A DNA stretch of 64,000 nucleotides. It comes from Marasmius tenuissimus (lineage: Eukaryota > Basidiomycota > Agaricomycetes > Agaricales > Marasmiaceae). Positions 11,474-21,400 of this stretch are shown piece after piece. The stretch is from the NCBI GenBank assembly GCA_029532415.1, contig JAQOTA010000052.1:2976001-3040000 (forward strand), read 5' to 3'. The translations under genes were made by a program, and so were the position numbers. Each line of letters begins with the position of its first letter. Position 1 is the stretch's first letter. A model generated the notes under the pieces. The model was not told where the DNA came from and did not search any database. It worked only from the letters and a program-made list of their open reading frames with translations.

Positions 11474-12844
11474 ATGCCTCCACCGCCGTCACATCTTGAA
11501 AATCTGCCTATAGAACTTTTGATTCACATCAACGGGTCACTTCCCTGGGATAGCCGTCTCGCTCTTGCATCTACGAGTTCCAATCTCCGTAGCTCACTGG
11601 CCCCTCTCATATTCAACTCCATAAAGATCACCAGCAATACTCCAGGGGGGCAGGATCTCGAACGGCTGGTAGACATGTATGGTTCACTCATCACAAGGCT
11701 CCATTTCGTGGCATCTATGTCGAATGGCAGACCTAGTGACATCCTCGCTCCCACCAGCGGCGGCAATGGCGTCCCTGACCAGGATGACCCTAGCTCCCAA
11801 GAGAGCGCTGACAACGCTATCCGAAGGTTCATGACCGACCTTGCACACGACGCACTCACAGGGAAGTTGTTACCCAAGGTTACGACCGTTTGCCTCTCGT
11901 TCGATTTCGATTTCGAATCGGCCGAAGATGTATGGGACGATCCAGACCGGGTGACCGCTTTCCCCGTTTCTATATGGGTATTCGCAGATGAGGAGACAGA
12001 CGACGATGTGTCAATGAAAGAAGCCAAATGGCCATGGCGCGCGCTGATGGCGCAGACATGGTCGGCGCTATGTCAAAACAGTTCCATTACAAAACTTTTG
12101 GTCCTTAACTTGATTCCAAAGAGAACCACGACTTTCGATTCAGACAACTGGCGGGACTTCCTCGGGCGTCTGGACACGCTGGAACTGAGGATGTGGGGAG
12201 GGAGATCGGATTTCATGTTCGGAAATGAGGCCAATACTCTGGAGGGGTACCTGGGATTCGAGGCGAAGCTGGGCGAGTACTTCTTCCGACACCTGAATCA
12301 GGTGCAGCGGCTGCTACTTGGCGCTTATTTGGAGTCCCCCTTTGGAGCGAGAGAGGAGGGCCAAGGGGAACATGATATCGCCCTCCCACTTTCGAAAGAG
12401 TGCCTCCCCCGTCTACGGTTCCTCGAGCTTCACAACATCTTCGTCAGCAAAAGACTGGCAGATTTTGTTCTTAGTAAAAGCGAAACCCTGGCTGAAGTGC
12501 GGCTGCACGACTGCCATGCGAGTACCTACGACGAGATGAAAATCTCGTGGGCTGCGTTTTTCACCCACCTCAGCCACCACAAATGTGAACTCAGGGATCT
12601 ACACGTCACATACGAGCAAGGTGACGCCTCTGCCATGATCTACGATAAGGAAAATCGACTGAAGAAGGAGAATGAGGAGGATGAAGTGTTTTCGTATGGG
12701 GAGTTATATGGTCGTGGGTATTTCTTGGCGGATGCAAAGAAAATGTGTGAAAAGTATGAAGAAAGGAGGGACTTGGATGCGTATCGCAAGTTGATGGAAC
12801 TTGTGAGCAGCAACGCGAAGGATGTGGCTCAGGGGTACTTGTAA
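11474..12844 (+). CDS. F-box protein C2
   Basis: Intronless, 456 aa. F-box at about residues 6-50 (HLENLPIELLIHINGSLPWDSRLALAS). The middle block (WPWRALMAQTWSALCQNSSITKL; KRTTTFDSDNWRDFLGRLDTLEL) and the tail with EEDEVFSYGELYG and KYEERRDLDAYRKLMELV are shared with C3 and C4; C3 is its closest relative and even its 3' flank resembles C3's (AAGGAACG.AATCAGGA). A likely adaptor of an SCF ubiquitin ligase; the substrate-binding part is not a recognisable LRR, WD40 or Kelch array. It has no A-B pair of its own upstream, only the scar at 10.9 kb. The start is supported by the shared leader and P-rich N-terminus. Confidence 0.9.
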   Translation: MPPPPSHLENLPIELLIHINGSLPWDSRLALASTSSNLRSSLAPLIFNSIKITSNTPGGQDLERLVDMYGSLITRLHFVASMSNGRPSDILAPTSGGNGVPDQDDPSSQESADNAIRRFMTDLAHDALTGKLLPKVTTVCLSFDFDFESAEDVWDDPDRVTAFPVSIWVFADEETDDDVSMKEAKWPWRALMAQTWSALCQNSSITKLLVLNLIPKRTTTFDSDNWRDFLGRLDTLELRMWGGRSDFMFGNEANTLEGYLGFEAKLGEYFFRHLNQVQRLLLGAYLESPFGAREEGQGEHDIALPLSKECLPRLRFLELHNIFVSKRLADFVLSKSETLAEVRLHDCHASTYDEMKISWAAFFTHLSHHKCELRDLHVTYEQGDASAMIYDKENRLKKENEEDEVFSYGELYGRGYFLADAKKMCEKYEERRDLDAYRKLMELVSSNAKDVAQGYL

Positions 12845-13270
12845 AGGAACGAAATCAGGAAGGGAGAAACTCTGGGCAGGGGAAGTATTCCGAGAAAACA
12901 AGCTCAAGTTTCTGTGCGCTCGGAATGGTGTGAATCATACATATGCAGGAATTTATTGCGAAATCTTGAGATACCACACGCTCTTACTATTGAAGACGTT
13001 GGATGCTCATTCGAGATACAAGTTGAAGTGTGTTTATTATCGCGATGGGCTGTGTGGCCTTCTGGCATGCAAACAGTTGAAGCAGACAGAAAGCAAAAAC
13101 GAGCCGTTAGTACTTGAAAGCATAGACCATAGAGCACGTGTGGCGTGTAGCGTATTACATGTGTAGATAGAGCAGAATATATAGGGCGTGGTAAGATGTA
13201 TGAAGTTGAACAGCGGGGGTCGGACATATTGATACACGAGACTGAGATGGAGACGAACATCGTGTCTCTC
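12845..13270. repeat. C2 3' flank and A2 3' flank block
   Basis: The first 60 bases match the flank after C3 (18193 on). From about 12960 it matches the A-gene 3' flank (ATACCACACGCTCTTACTATTG; AAGATGTATGAAGTTGAACA; GGTCGGACATATTGATACA). C2 and A2 therefore end tail to tail across one repeat unit junction. No other gene is seen. Confidence 0.65.
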
Positions 13271-14400
13271 CTAGCGGACCTGACGATTGTGGGTGAAAAA
13301 GCTTGCGATGGTACTGGGCGCCCTTGAAGATGCGGTTCTTGATCGCCTGGACTTAGGTTTGACCTTCTTGCCCTGCGATAATGTCAGTGAATTAGAGTCG
13401 GTACTTAGGCAGAAAGCGAAGGAGGCTTACGTCGGCACCTACGACTATGTAACCATCCACGTCTTCTGTACCTCCCTTGGCGAACGGGGTGAAGCCCTAA
13501 GGTGGCTGTAAGCTCAGGAAAATCAGACGTATATGGTGGACTTACTGCGGAAAGTACACTCTGCGCGCCTCTCGTTCCCCAGGTTCTCTTTGACTAGTGA
13601 AACGTTCAGAACTCAACGGGAAAGCTTGAATTGACCCAGGAACTCACCGTTAGGGTAGCGCGATCATCGTCCCCTGGTTTGCTCCTAGATCTGTACGTCT
13701 ACAATCGAGAAATCAACATCTACCGTTCGAGTAAAAACCTGGAAACGCGCACTTTCTCTAAATTTCGTAGGGCTCTGAGCATATGAGGTACTTTGATACT
13801 CCCATTTTCTGAGAGCCATGTTTTTGAACGCTCTTTATGCTCCATGATGATCTCTCTGAGCTTCGTCATGGTGTCCTGGTCAAAGAAGTATCCTGCGTCC
13901 CAAGGCATGTCTGCCGATCTCCATTTTCTGAATGGCTGCAAAGCAGAAACAACGGGTAAGGTAACGATGTACTGCAGTCCCCCACCAGATCCTGGAACCG
14001 TCCATTCTGGAGTCGAGTGGATGTGACGGACTTGCGTGTTCGTGGAAGTCTTGTCCGACGGATGGGTGGTAGGTACAAGGACGACGAACTCCTTGATTAT
14101 GTCTGGTAAGCTTCCAAAGGGATTCTTGTCGAATGTGGCCATGAGGCAGACGGTGAAGGTTCCATCGCCCTTGATTGATGTTATGACGCACGGGCGCTCT
14201 CCAGATTTGCAGCCGTGGTCATTGGTGTCTCCGAGCAGACGGTAGAAGGGAGCGAGTGCGGATATTCGAATACAAACGATGTCGCCAACTTCGGGTTCTG
14301 TTCCGCATCTAGGATTGTGTGAAGGAGGCGGAGTACATTGGGCGTTCGCACATTCTCGAGGGTTCTCTGTGTCGGTTGAGGAGGTTCTGTGGGGTCTCAT
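13271..14400 (-). CDS. Cassette protein A2, unknown function
   Basis: Second A paralog, five exons. The first exon is large and starts at ATG 14398-14400, matching the starts of A1 and A3; the frame stays open for 52 more codons to 14556, but that stretch contains the TATATAA box and is not conserved as protein, so I reject the longer start. Exons 2-4 (17, 16 and 22 codons) have the same lengths as in A3 and read TYRSRSKPGDDDRATLT, SKRTWGTRGAQSVLSA and GFTPFAKGGTEDVDGY; the last encodes KSRRSRTASSRAPSTIASFF. The core GDIVCIRISALAPFYRLLGD and RPCVITSI is intact, as is the Cys pair CANAQC. The C-terminal tail is shorter than in A1 and A3. Function unknown. Confidence 0.87.
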
Positions 14401-15057
14401 CGTAAGGAGTGGTGGGTCGACCAGCGAAGAGAATAGTGTAGGGAGAGTCTGTTGAAGGAATCGAGCAGTGGCATTATATAGAACCAGCTCTTGAAGACAA
14501 CAGACCTGGACGTATGTGGCAGAGCACGGACAAAGCAGCACCGTAGGCCAAACCATGTGTCAAAGCGCGAGCCAGGATAGGAACGTGACATGAATCCAGG
14601 CGAAAAAAATCGGAAGCCTTCATCGAAGGAAGCCTCATACAGTAAGACACGGTAGGCCGGTCAGCAAATGGGGTCAGAACTGATAGAGAGTTTTGAAGAA
14701 AGCGACGGCAGAGTCAATCCCCAAAGATCTAGACAGGATGAAGCAGAAGTACAATGAGCCATATTGGGGTACCTGGATACTGTTCTGTGGCATCGAATCA
14801 ATGGGCAGGAACGGAGGAGCCCGAAATGGAGTGTGGCAGAAGGTGGCGGTTCGGGATCAAGGAGGTTACGCGTGGGAACCCGGCAAGCCTTTGTCTTTCT
14901 CCTCTATCTCCATAACCGTGCTGAACAATGAGCGAACCTGGCCTTTGTCTGACTCGCTGTGGCACGATGGCCGGAACAGTTATAGTAGCTATATAATGAA
15001 TGTTCTTATTCTACCCTCCCCGCACCACGACCACCGTAAATTCCTACCACTTCGAGC
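14401..15057. promoter_or_regulatory. Bidirectional promoter of the A2/B2 pair
   Basis: This is a 657-bp divergent region. TATATAA lies at about 14474-14480 (minus), 74-80 bases before A2, and at 14990-14996, 62-68 bases before B2. The block TTTGTCTGACTCGCTGTGGC (from 14944) and GTTCGGGATCAAGGAGGTTA (from about 14848) match the other two pairs. The extra length relative to A1/B1 lies mainly around 14590-14800. Confidence 0.78.
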
Positions 15058-16366
15058 ATGGAACTACCACAATGCGACACAATCGTAGCCTTCAGCATCG
15101 ATGCTGTTGCAACCGTCGAGCATCTAGAGGACCCAGGCCTCACCGAAGCATGTCGCAAACTCAGCTCGAAGAAGTATGTCGCAATGGTTGGAATGGTGCG
15201 TGCCACTTGCCATTAGTTGTCTGGTTGATACTGACTAGATCCCTTGAATCCTTATAGCGGGACCAGCCCGGGTTCTGGTTAAAAAGACCCTACCACACGT
15301 ATGAGTTCAAGCTGATCCATCATGGACTGCGGAAGAAGGATGAGAAGAGGTGTACCGAGCCTGAAATGTCGGTTCCCATCCTTCCGAACACACACCATCC
15401 TCTATCGCGACAGCCCCTCGCACCCTCCATACCCCTTCCGTGGCAGGACTGCTATGTTTCTCATCTCTTCGGGGGTGGTGCTCGTTGCCGGAGTATCATG
15501 CTCAAGGAGAAGCCAGTTTACATATGTGAACTCGAATCTACAAACGTGTTTCAGGCGACTTTGTTGATGGATGAGGATCGGCGGATTCAGCAAAGGAAGT
15601 TGAATCCGGCTCAGGAGGCACAATTCACTGTGATGGGGGACTCGGCGTACGACGACTCTGCAGAATCAGACTACTATGACTCTGATAATGAAGAGGACGA
15701 TCCTGAATTGGAAGGTGCGCCGCTTGTGTGATATTTCTCCCCCTCCGCCAAAGCCTCACATGCCTTCTTGGCCAGAATACGAACGGCTCATGTCCATGAT
15801 CGATCAAGAGAAACTTCGGCGCGAAAACCCCGGCCTGAAGTTCTATGATGCATTGGCTGAAGCGTACGCAAAGCTCAGAGAGGAACTAGGGCTTCCGCCG
15901 GACGGAGAGGACTCGACAGAGACGGCCTCTGTGTGTACTCAGGACTTGGAGATGTACAAACTTCCCGTCTTCAACGTCTCGTATGATCTTTCTGGGGTGG
16001 ATCGCGTGAACGACCCGGAAGACTTTTATGAGGAACTCCAGGCCATTCGAAGGTTTGTTCATCTGTTCATCTTTCACTTCAGGTTCTTGACCGCTTTTCC
16101 ACAGGCTGACCGGGCAGTACGAAGAGACCAGGATGCAGCAGCTAATAGAGAAGGCACGGCAAATTGACGAAGAGTATTTCGCAAACAAACCTCAAGGTCC
16201 AGTGGCAGGTGTGTCTTTTCGATGTCGTTTATTACCCCGTTGCGCTGACTCGGATATTTCACGAAAAGGTTCCTCTGAACAACTTCCCGTTCCATCGAAG
16301 AACGCAACATTACTATCAAGAATCGAACACTCATTCACAAATTGCAAGCGTTTCTTTTGCATGTAA
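15058..16366 (+). CDS. Cassette protein B2, unknown function
   Basis: Five exons with the same intron sites as B1. It begins MELPQCDTIVAFSIDA, keeps YVAMVGM, RPYHTYEFKLI, MSVPILPNTHHPLSRQP and CYVSHLFGG, has an acidic stretch rich in Asp and Tyr (about residues 178-200), then MSMIDQEKLRRENP, LGLPPDGEDSTETAS, KLPVFNVSYDLSGV, and ends CKRFFCM. All exons stay open, so I see no damage. Synonymous-looking changes outnumber the protein changes in these motifs, which suggests the protein has been under selection, but I have not counted them. It is divergent from A2 and followed, about 440 bases later, by F-box gene C3. Confidence 0.88.
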
Positions 16367-16809
16367 CATGAATAATACCATTTTGTACATGACTTTCCAT
16401 TACAATACCTAATACCATCATGCATACCTTGATCTAGTATGTTCATATAGCGAAATATATGATTTATGGGCGCGTCGTTCAAGCAACGTTAACGTTTCAG
16501 GAGCATGAGATAATAAGCGCCGCCCGGGTTCAGTCATACAAAAGCGTGAGCGCTTTATTCAATGAACACCTCACTCAAACTTGAACCACCATTGCCGGTG
16601 ACTGGGGGCGTTGCAAGGACTGGCTCTGTCCCTCAATTTATCTTTCATAGCGAGTCACTAGTTAACCAAAGGTGAATAGTCCTTACATATTGTCCGCCGG
16701 CACCAGTGATTAACAAGAGAGTGCTCGAGAGTCGAAGGTGGCAAATCTATTCAAGCCAGTCCGCCCGTTCAGTCTCGTTCGACGTTATCCTTTTGCATCC
16801 TAGCCAACA
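16367..16809. promoter_or_regulatory. B2 3' flank and C3 promoter
   Basis: The last 260 bases carry the C-family promoter block: AACTTGAACCACCATTGCCG at about 16577, CTAGTTAACCAAAGGTGAATAG, then the leader to ATG 16810. No other gene is seen. Confidence 0.6.
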
Positions 16810-18192
16810 ATGTCCCCAACGCCGCCACATATCGAAAATCTGCCTCTGGAGCTTTTGATTCGCATCAACGAGTCACTTCCCTGGGATAGCCGTCTCGCGC
16901 TTGCATCTACAAGTTCCAATCTTCGGAGTTCACTGGCCCCTCTCATATTCAATTCCATAAAGATCACCAGCAATACTCAAGGGGGGCGGGACCTTGAACG
17001 GCTGGTAGACAAGTACGGTTCATCGACCACAAGGCTCCATTTCGTGGCATCCATGTCGAGTGGGATGCCTAGTGACGTCCTCGCTCCCACCAGCGGCGGC
17101 AATGGCGTCCCTGTCCAGGATGACCATAACTCCCAAGAAAGCGCTGATACTCCCAACGCTACCCGAAGGCTCATGACCGACCTTGCACACGACGCACTCA
17201 CGGGGAAGTTGTTACCCAAGGTCAAGACCGTTTGCCTCTCGTTCGATTTCGACTTCGACTCCGACGACGTACAGTGGGACGACGGAAACTGGATAACCGC
17301 TGCCGATGACACAACTTCTATATACGTGTTCACGGAAGAGGAGGCAGCTGACATTGTGCCAATGAAAGAAGCCAAATATCCATGGCGTGCGCTGATGGCG
17401 CAGACGTGGTCGGCGTTGTGTCAAAATAGTTCCATTACGAAACTTATCGTCCTCAACCTGATTCCCAGGAAAACCACGACTTTCGACCTGGACGACTGGC
17501 GGAACTTCCTCGGACGCCTGGAAACGCTGGAGTTGAGGATGTGGGGAGGAGACAATGGGGCCGGATGGGAGGCCAATACCCTAGAGGGATACATGGCGTA
17601 CGAAGCCAGGCTAGGAGAGTACTTCTTCCGATACCTGAATCAGGTACAGCAGCTGTTGTTTGTCGCCTACTCGAGTTGTCCCTTCGGATCGACTGAGGAG
17701 GGCCAAGGGGACGACGTTGAGCACGATGTCGCCTTCCCACTTTCGAAAGATTACCTCCCCCGTCTACGGTTCCTCGAGCTTCACAACATCTTCGTCAGCA
17801 AGAGACTGGCGGACTTTATTCTTAGTAAAAGCGCAACCTTGTTCGAAGTACGGCTGCACGACTGCCATGCGAGTACCTACGACGAGGAGAAAATCTCGTG
17901 GGCTGCGTTTTTCACCCACCTTGACCACAACAAATCTCAACTCAGGGAGCTGGATATCACGTACAAACAAGGCGACGCAGCTACCATCGATGAGGAATGT
18001 CGACCGAAGAAGGAGAATGAGGAGGATAGGGTGTTTTCGTATGGGATGTTGGATGATAAGTATGGGTTTTTCATGGCGGACGACGAGCAAATCTGCGAAA
18101 AGTATGAAGAAAGGAGGGACTTGGATGCGTATCGCAAGTTGATGGAACTTGTGAGCAGCAATGCGAAGGATGTGGCTCGGGGGCACTTGTAA
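16810..18192 (+). CDS. Cassette F-box protein C3
   Basis: Intronless, 460 aa. F-box at about residues 7-51 (HIENLPLELLIRINESLPWDSRLALAS). Conserved middle block YPWRALMAQTWSALCQNSS, KTTTFDLDDWRNFLGRLETLELRMWGG, then YLPRLRFLELHNIFVSKRLADFIL, KISWAAFFTHLDHN, and the tail EEDRVFSYGMLDDKYGFFMADD. It is closest to C2 and, in its last third, to C4, where long DNA stretches are almost the same (for example CTTGACCACAACAAAT); a past gene conversion between C3 and C4 is possible. Predicted role is SCF adaptor, by F-box only. It is the third gene of the A2-B2-C3 cassette. Confidence 0.92.
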   Translation: MSPTPPHIENLPLELLIRINESLPWDSRLALASTSSNLRSSLAPLIFNSIKITSNTQGGRDLERLVDKYGSSTTRLHFVASMSSGMPSDVLAPTSGGNGVPVQDDHNSQESADTPNATRRLMTDLAHDALTGKLLPKVKTVCLSFDFDFDSDDVQWDDGNWITAADDTTSIYVFTEEEAADIVPMKEAKYPWRALMAQTWSALCQNSSITKLIVLNLIPRKTTTFDLDDWRNFLGRLETLELRMWGGDNGAGWEANTLEGYMAYEARLGEYFFRYLNQVQQLLFVAYSSCPFGSTEEGQGDDVEHDVAFPLSKDYLPRLRFLELHNIFVSKRLADFILSKSATLFEVRLHDCHASTYDEEKISWAAFFTHLDHNKSQLRELDITYKQGDAATIDEECRPKKENEEDRVFSYGMLDDKYGFFMADDEQICEKYEERRDLDAYRKLMELVSSNAKDVARGHL

Positions 18193-18468
18193 AGGAACGG
18201 AATCAGGACGAGAGAAAGTTTGGGCAGGGGACGCGTTCCGGCTCAAGCTTCCGCTCGTGAATAGTGTGGATGATATATATATGCAGGAATTCATTGCGAA
18301 GATTTAAGATATCATACACTTGTGCTGTTACTATTGAAGATGGCGGATGTCTATTGATACAGATTGAATTAGTGTATTTATTATTGCGACGGGCAGTGTG
18401 GTCTTCCATGCAAACAAAGCAAGCAGAAAGCAGAAACACGAACTGTTGGTAATAGGGAGTCAGAGCAT
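18193..18468. repeat. C3 3' flank with truncated A-gene 3' flank
   Basis: Matches the flank after C2, then, from about 18290, the A-gene 3' flank (GATATCATACACTTGTGCTG; GTATTTATTATTGCGACGGG; GTCTTCCATGCAAACAAAGC). The match breaks off at about 18448, some 20 bases from the phospholipase C stop codon, marking the edge of the cassette array. Confidence 0.7.
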
Positions 18469-21400
18469 TCACGAAACTCCAATGCGAACGAACAGAGTCG
18501 AATAGAGATACTGCGACATCTGGGCATCGTAGAGAGGGAGGTGGCGATATCCACTTCTCAGGGTGCCCAAACTCGCGCAAAAGACGGCAAGGGGCTCTTC
18601 CTCTCTGTCCCCTCGAGACTGCGTCCTCACGGCGAACCTATGAAGCAGGTAATGGTTTAGTATCGGACTAGCAAAAAATGCCATGGAAGGACTCACTTGA
18701 CAAAAATCAGATCCTTCATTCCACCTTGGGCTTCGCCAATGCAGTTGAACGGAATTCTCAATTTCTCTTCCCACACCGGATTAAACCCATTATTCTTCAC
18801 AACCCCAGTTCGGTATGTGATCGTATTAGAGTTTCCTCCACCTCCATTTCCACCTGATGAGGATCCCGATCGCGTCCGCATAGGTGGGGGAGACAGCGTC
18901 TGAAGCTGGCTGGGACCATTCGTCTTTCCAGGGAGTGAGGTTCCAGTATTACACGAATCCACAACGCTGTTCCAGTCTGGCATGTGCAACGATACCTCCA
19001 CGTAAGGATCGACACCGCCTGCGCCAGCATCCTTTTTGGTCGTCTTGTCCGGAGGCAGGTGTTGCGCGCTGATCACTGTCACGTCAAAATGGTGCTCGAC
19101 CATCTTCGAGAGGACCTCCTTTTGTGACTGAGGGATTCGGAGCGCGAGGGGTTTCAGCACGTAACCACAACGCCCATTGCGTTGAAACATGGCGTGATTG
19201 ATAGTATAGCCAGTGCCTAAAGTCGGCAAGTTAGCTCGGACTCGCCGGTGGTTAGATGCAAGGAGATGAACTAACCAAACGTCTGCCAGTTGATTGCCAC
19301 CAACTGAGCACCCATCACCCAGAAGCGATGCGGTTCATAATTACTGGAAGACACCCGCATCCCCTTCGGGTATATCCTGACAAGGTGTGAGCGAGTATGC
19401 TTGATGACGTCCAACGCAGAACCGGTCTATGAGAACGGGAAGAGTCACCGTCAGTGGGAGCGTAGGCCGAAGAATTAAAGCCTAAGACTTGCCTTCAACA
19501 TCGCTTCAGCCCTGTTCTCACTCAAGCTGAACATCTCTTCAGGTGCATACACCTCCTTTTTGTTGATTCCTCGACACTTCACGCCGACCGTATACACCAA
19601 GAGGGGTATCAGATCGGGAGACATCTTGACCTTGTCCTTCTTCTGCTTACGTGAGCCGGACTTTTCCCTCTTGATGGGCGAGTTCGTAGGAGTGAGCGAA
19701 GCGCTGGTAGCAGGAGAGGTTGGACTGTTCGCAGCTGGAGGAGAAAAGACGTCCTTCGGCCCAGAGGATTTTCGGCGGGAAAGCAAACCACCAGAAGGAG
19801 GACTAGAACCCGCTCCTTCGCTCGCAGACGCAGACGTCGATGACTTGCCGCGAGTAGAGCGCACACGCTGCAGAATGCTTCGGGCTTTGTTCTCAAGATC
19901 TGGAAGGGTGCATTAGCTTTCATACGTCGACCACTAATAGAAGTGAACGTACCACTGAAAACAGCCCCGCCATCCGTGTCGCTCGTCGAGCTAGTTGTGG
20001 TTGTATCCACCATGCCTGCCCCACCTCCACTCCACGACGACGGTGGACTAACCGAACCTAATTCCGGAGTGTCTTTCCGATTCAGAAGATTGAGGTTCTT
20101 CGTCTTCAGAAGTATCCTTCCCTTCAACTCCTCTGGACTAGGCAGCTGCTCGATCTTCCAAGACGACATGGCCCGGAGTTCGGGGTCTTCCATCTCTGTA
20201 TCGTCCTCATCCACAGGTGATGCGGCAGTCGGTGAGGAGGACGATTGTTGTTGCCACTTCTCCCGTTCCTTCTCCTTCGTGACCAACTTGTCTCCAAACA
20301 CCTCCCTCATGATCTTGGCCATTTGGCTTTGCCCCGGTACCGACAGGTGTACCTCCGCAGATATAATGATAGGGTACTCGGATTCCATGAAGCCGTAAGT
20401 CATTATGGCTTCGCAAACCTAGTGAAGTTTACGTCCCGTCCCGTCAGCCAAGGTAGGAGAGGTCAAGAAGAATATAGAAGCACTCGCCTCGCGTAAGCTA
20501 AGCTTGCTAGTCAGCGTATGCCCGTGGTATATCATCGGTGGACCGTTCCCATTATCCGAGTCATATATATCAACTGTAACCACGGGAAAGGTGAAATGTT
20601 AGCCATCGCCTGGATGAATCTCAAAACACTCACCCTCAACACTCCGGCACCCTCCAATCAACGCCCTAACGTACCCTTCGATAGTGCTTTCACCAACAAG
20701 TTGGTGCCCTATCAAGTAGGTATTATGACTCGACGAGATGAAGTACTCCGACAACGGCCTCGTCATATCATGCGATATCACCGAGAGGGGTTGAGGTTGC
20801 TTCTTTTCCTCCTCTTCTCGTTCACCGACAGGCGACGGTGGGTGCGAGTAATGGCTATATCCGAAGTGAGGGATATGCAGATGTGGCAAGTGGAAACTGG
20901 TATGATGAGGTAGATGGAGGTACCGAGATAATCCTAAAGATCCGTCATTCATCAGCACTCGCATGCGAGACAGCGAAAAACAAGCTCACCGAGGCCGCCA
21001 TCATCCTCCGCGCCCACGGGCTCCAACAAAGCAGGGTTGTCGCTACTCATCAGGAACGAGGAGAACGACGTGACCGACATCACTCGGGTTTCTTGTCCGC
21101 TGTCTGGCTCCTGCGCTTCGTCCCGAGCATCTCGGGGGCCAGACGGTAAAGCCGGCAAGTCTGAGCTGCGGGTCATTGGAGAAGCACTAGCCGAGGCCGG
21201 GGGTGTGGGAAGCGGCAAGGCCAACTGCTTCTCCTGCGCCATCCCAGAGACAGCAGGTGGCGTAGGGAGTAATGAAATAGGCGGTGAGCCTGGCGCTTGG
21301 GATGACAAAGGCTCTGAATAGCGATCAAATATCGCCTCAAGCTGGGATTCCGGGAGTGTAGACTAACGGAAACAAGTGAGTTGACAGTAGAGACGCGAAC

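Noticed and set aside
11524..12027. Antisense frame of 167 codons inside F-box gene C2
   Set aside because: It is a shadow of the coding strand; similar antisense frames occur in C3 and C4 because the coding sequence is conserved.
14401..14556. Longer N-terminus for A2 (52 extra codons)
   Set aside because: It contains the TATATAA box that sits 75 bases before the start in all three A genes and has no protein counterpart in A1 or A3.
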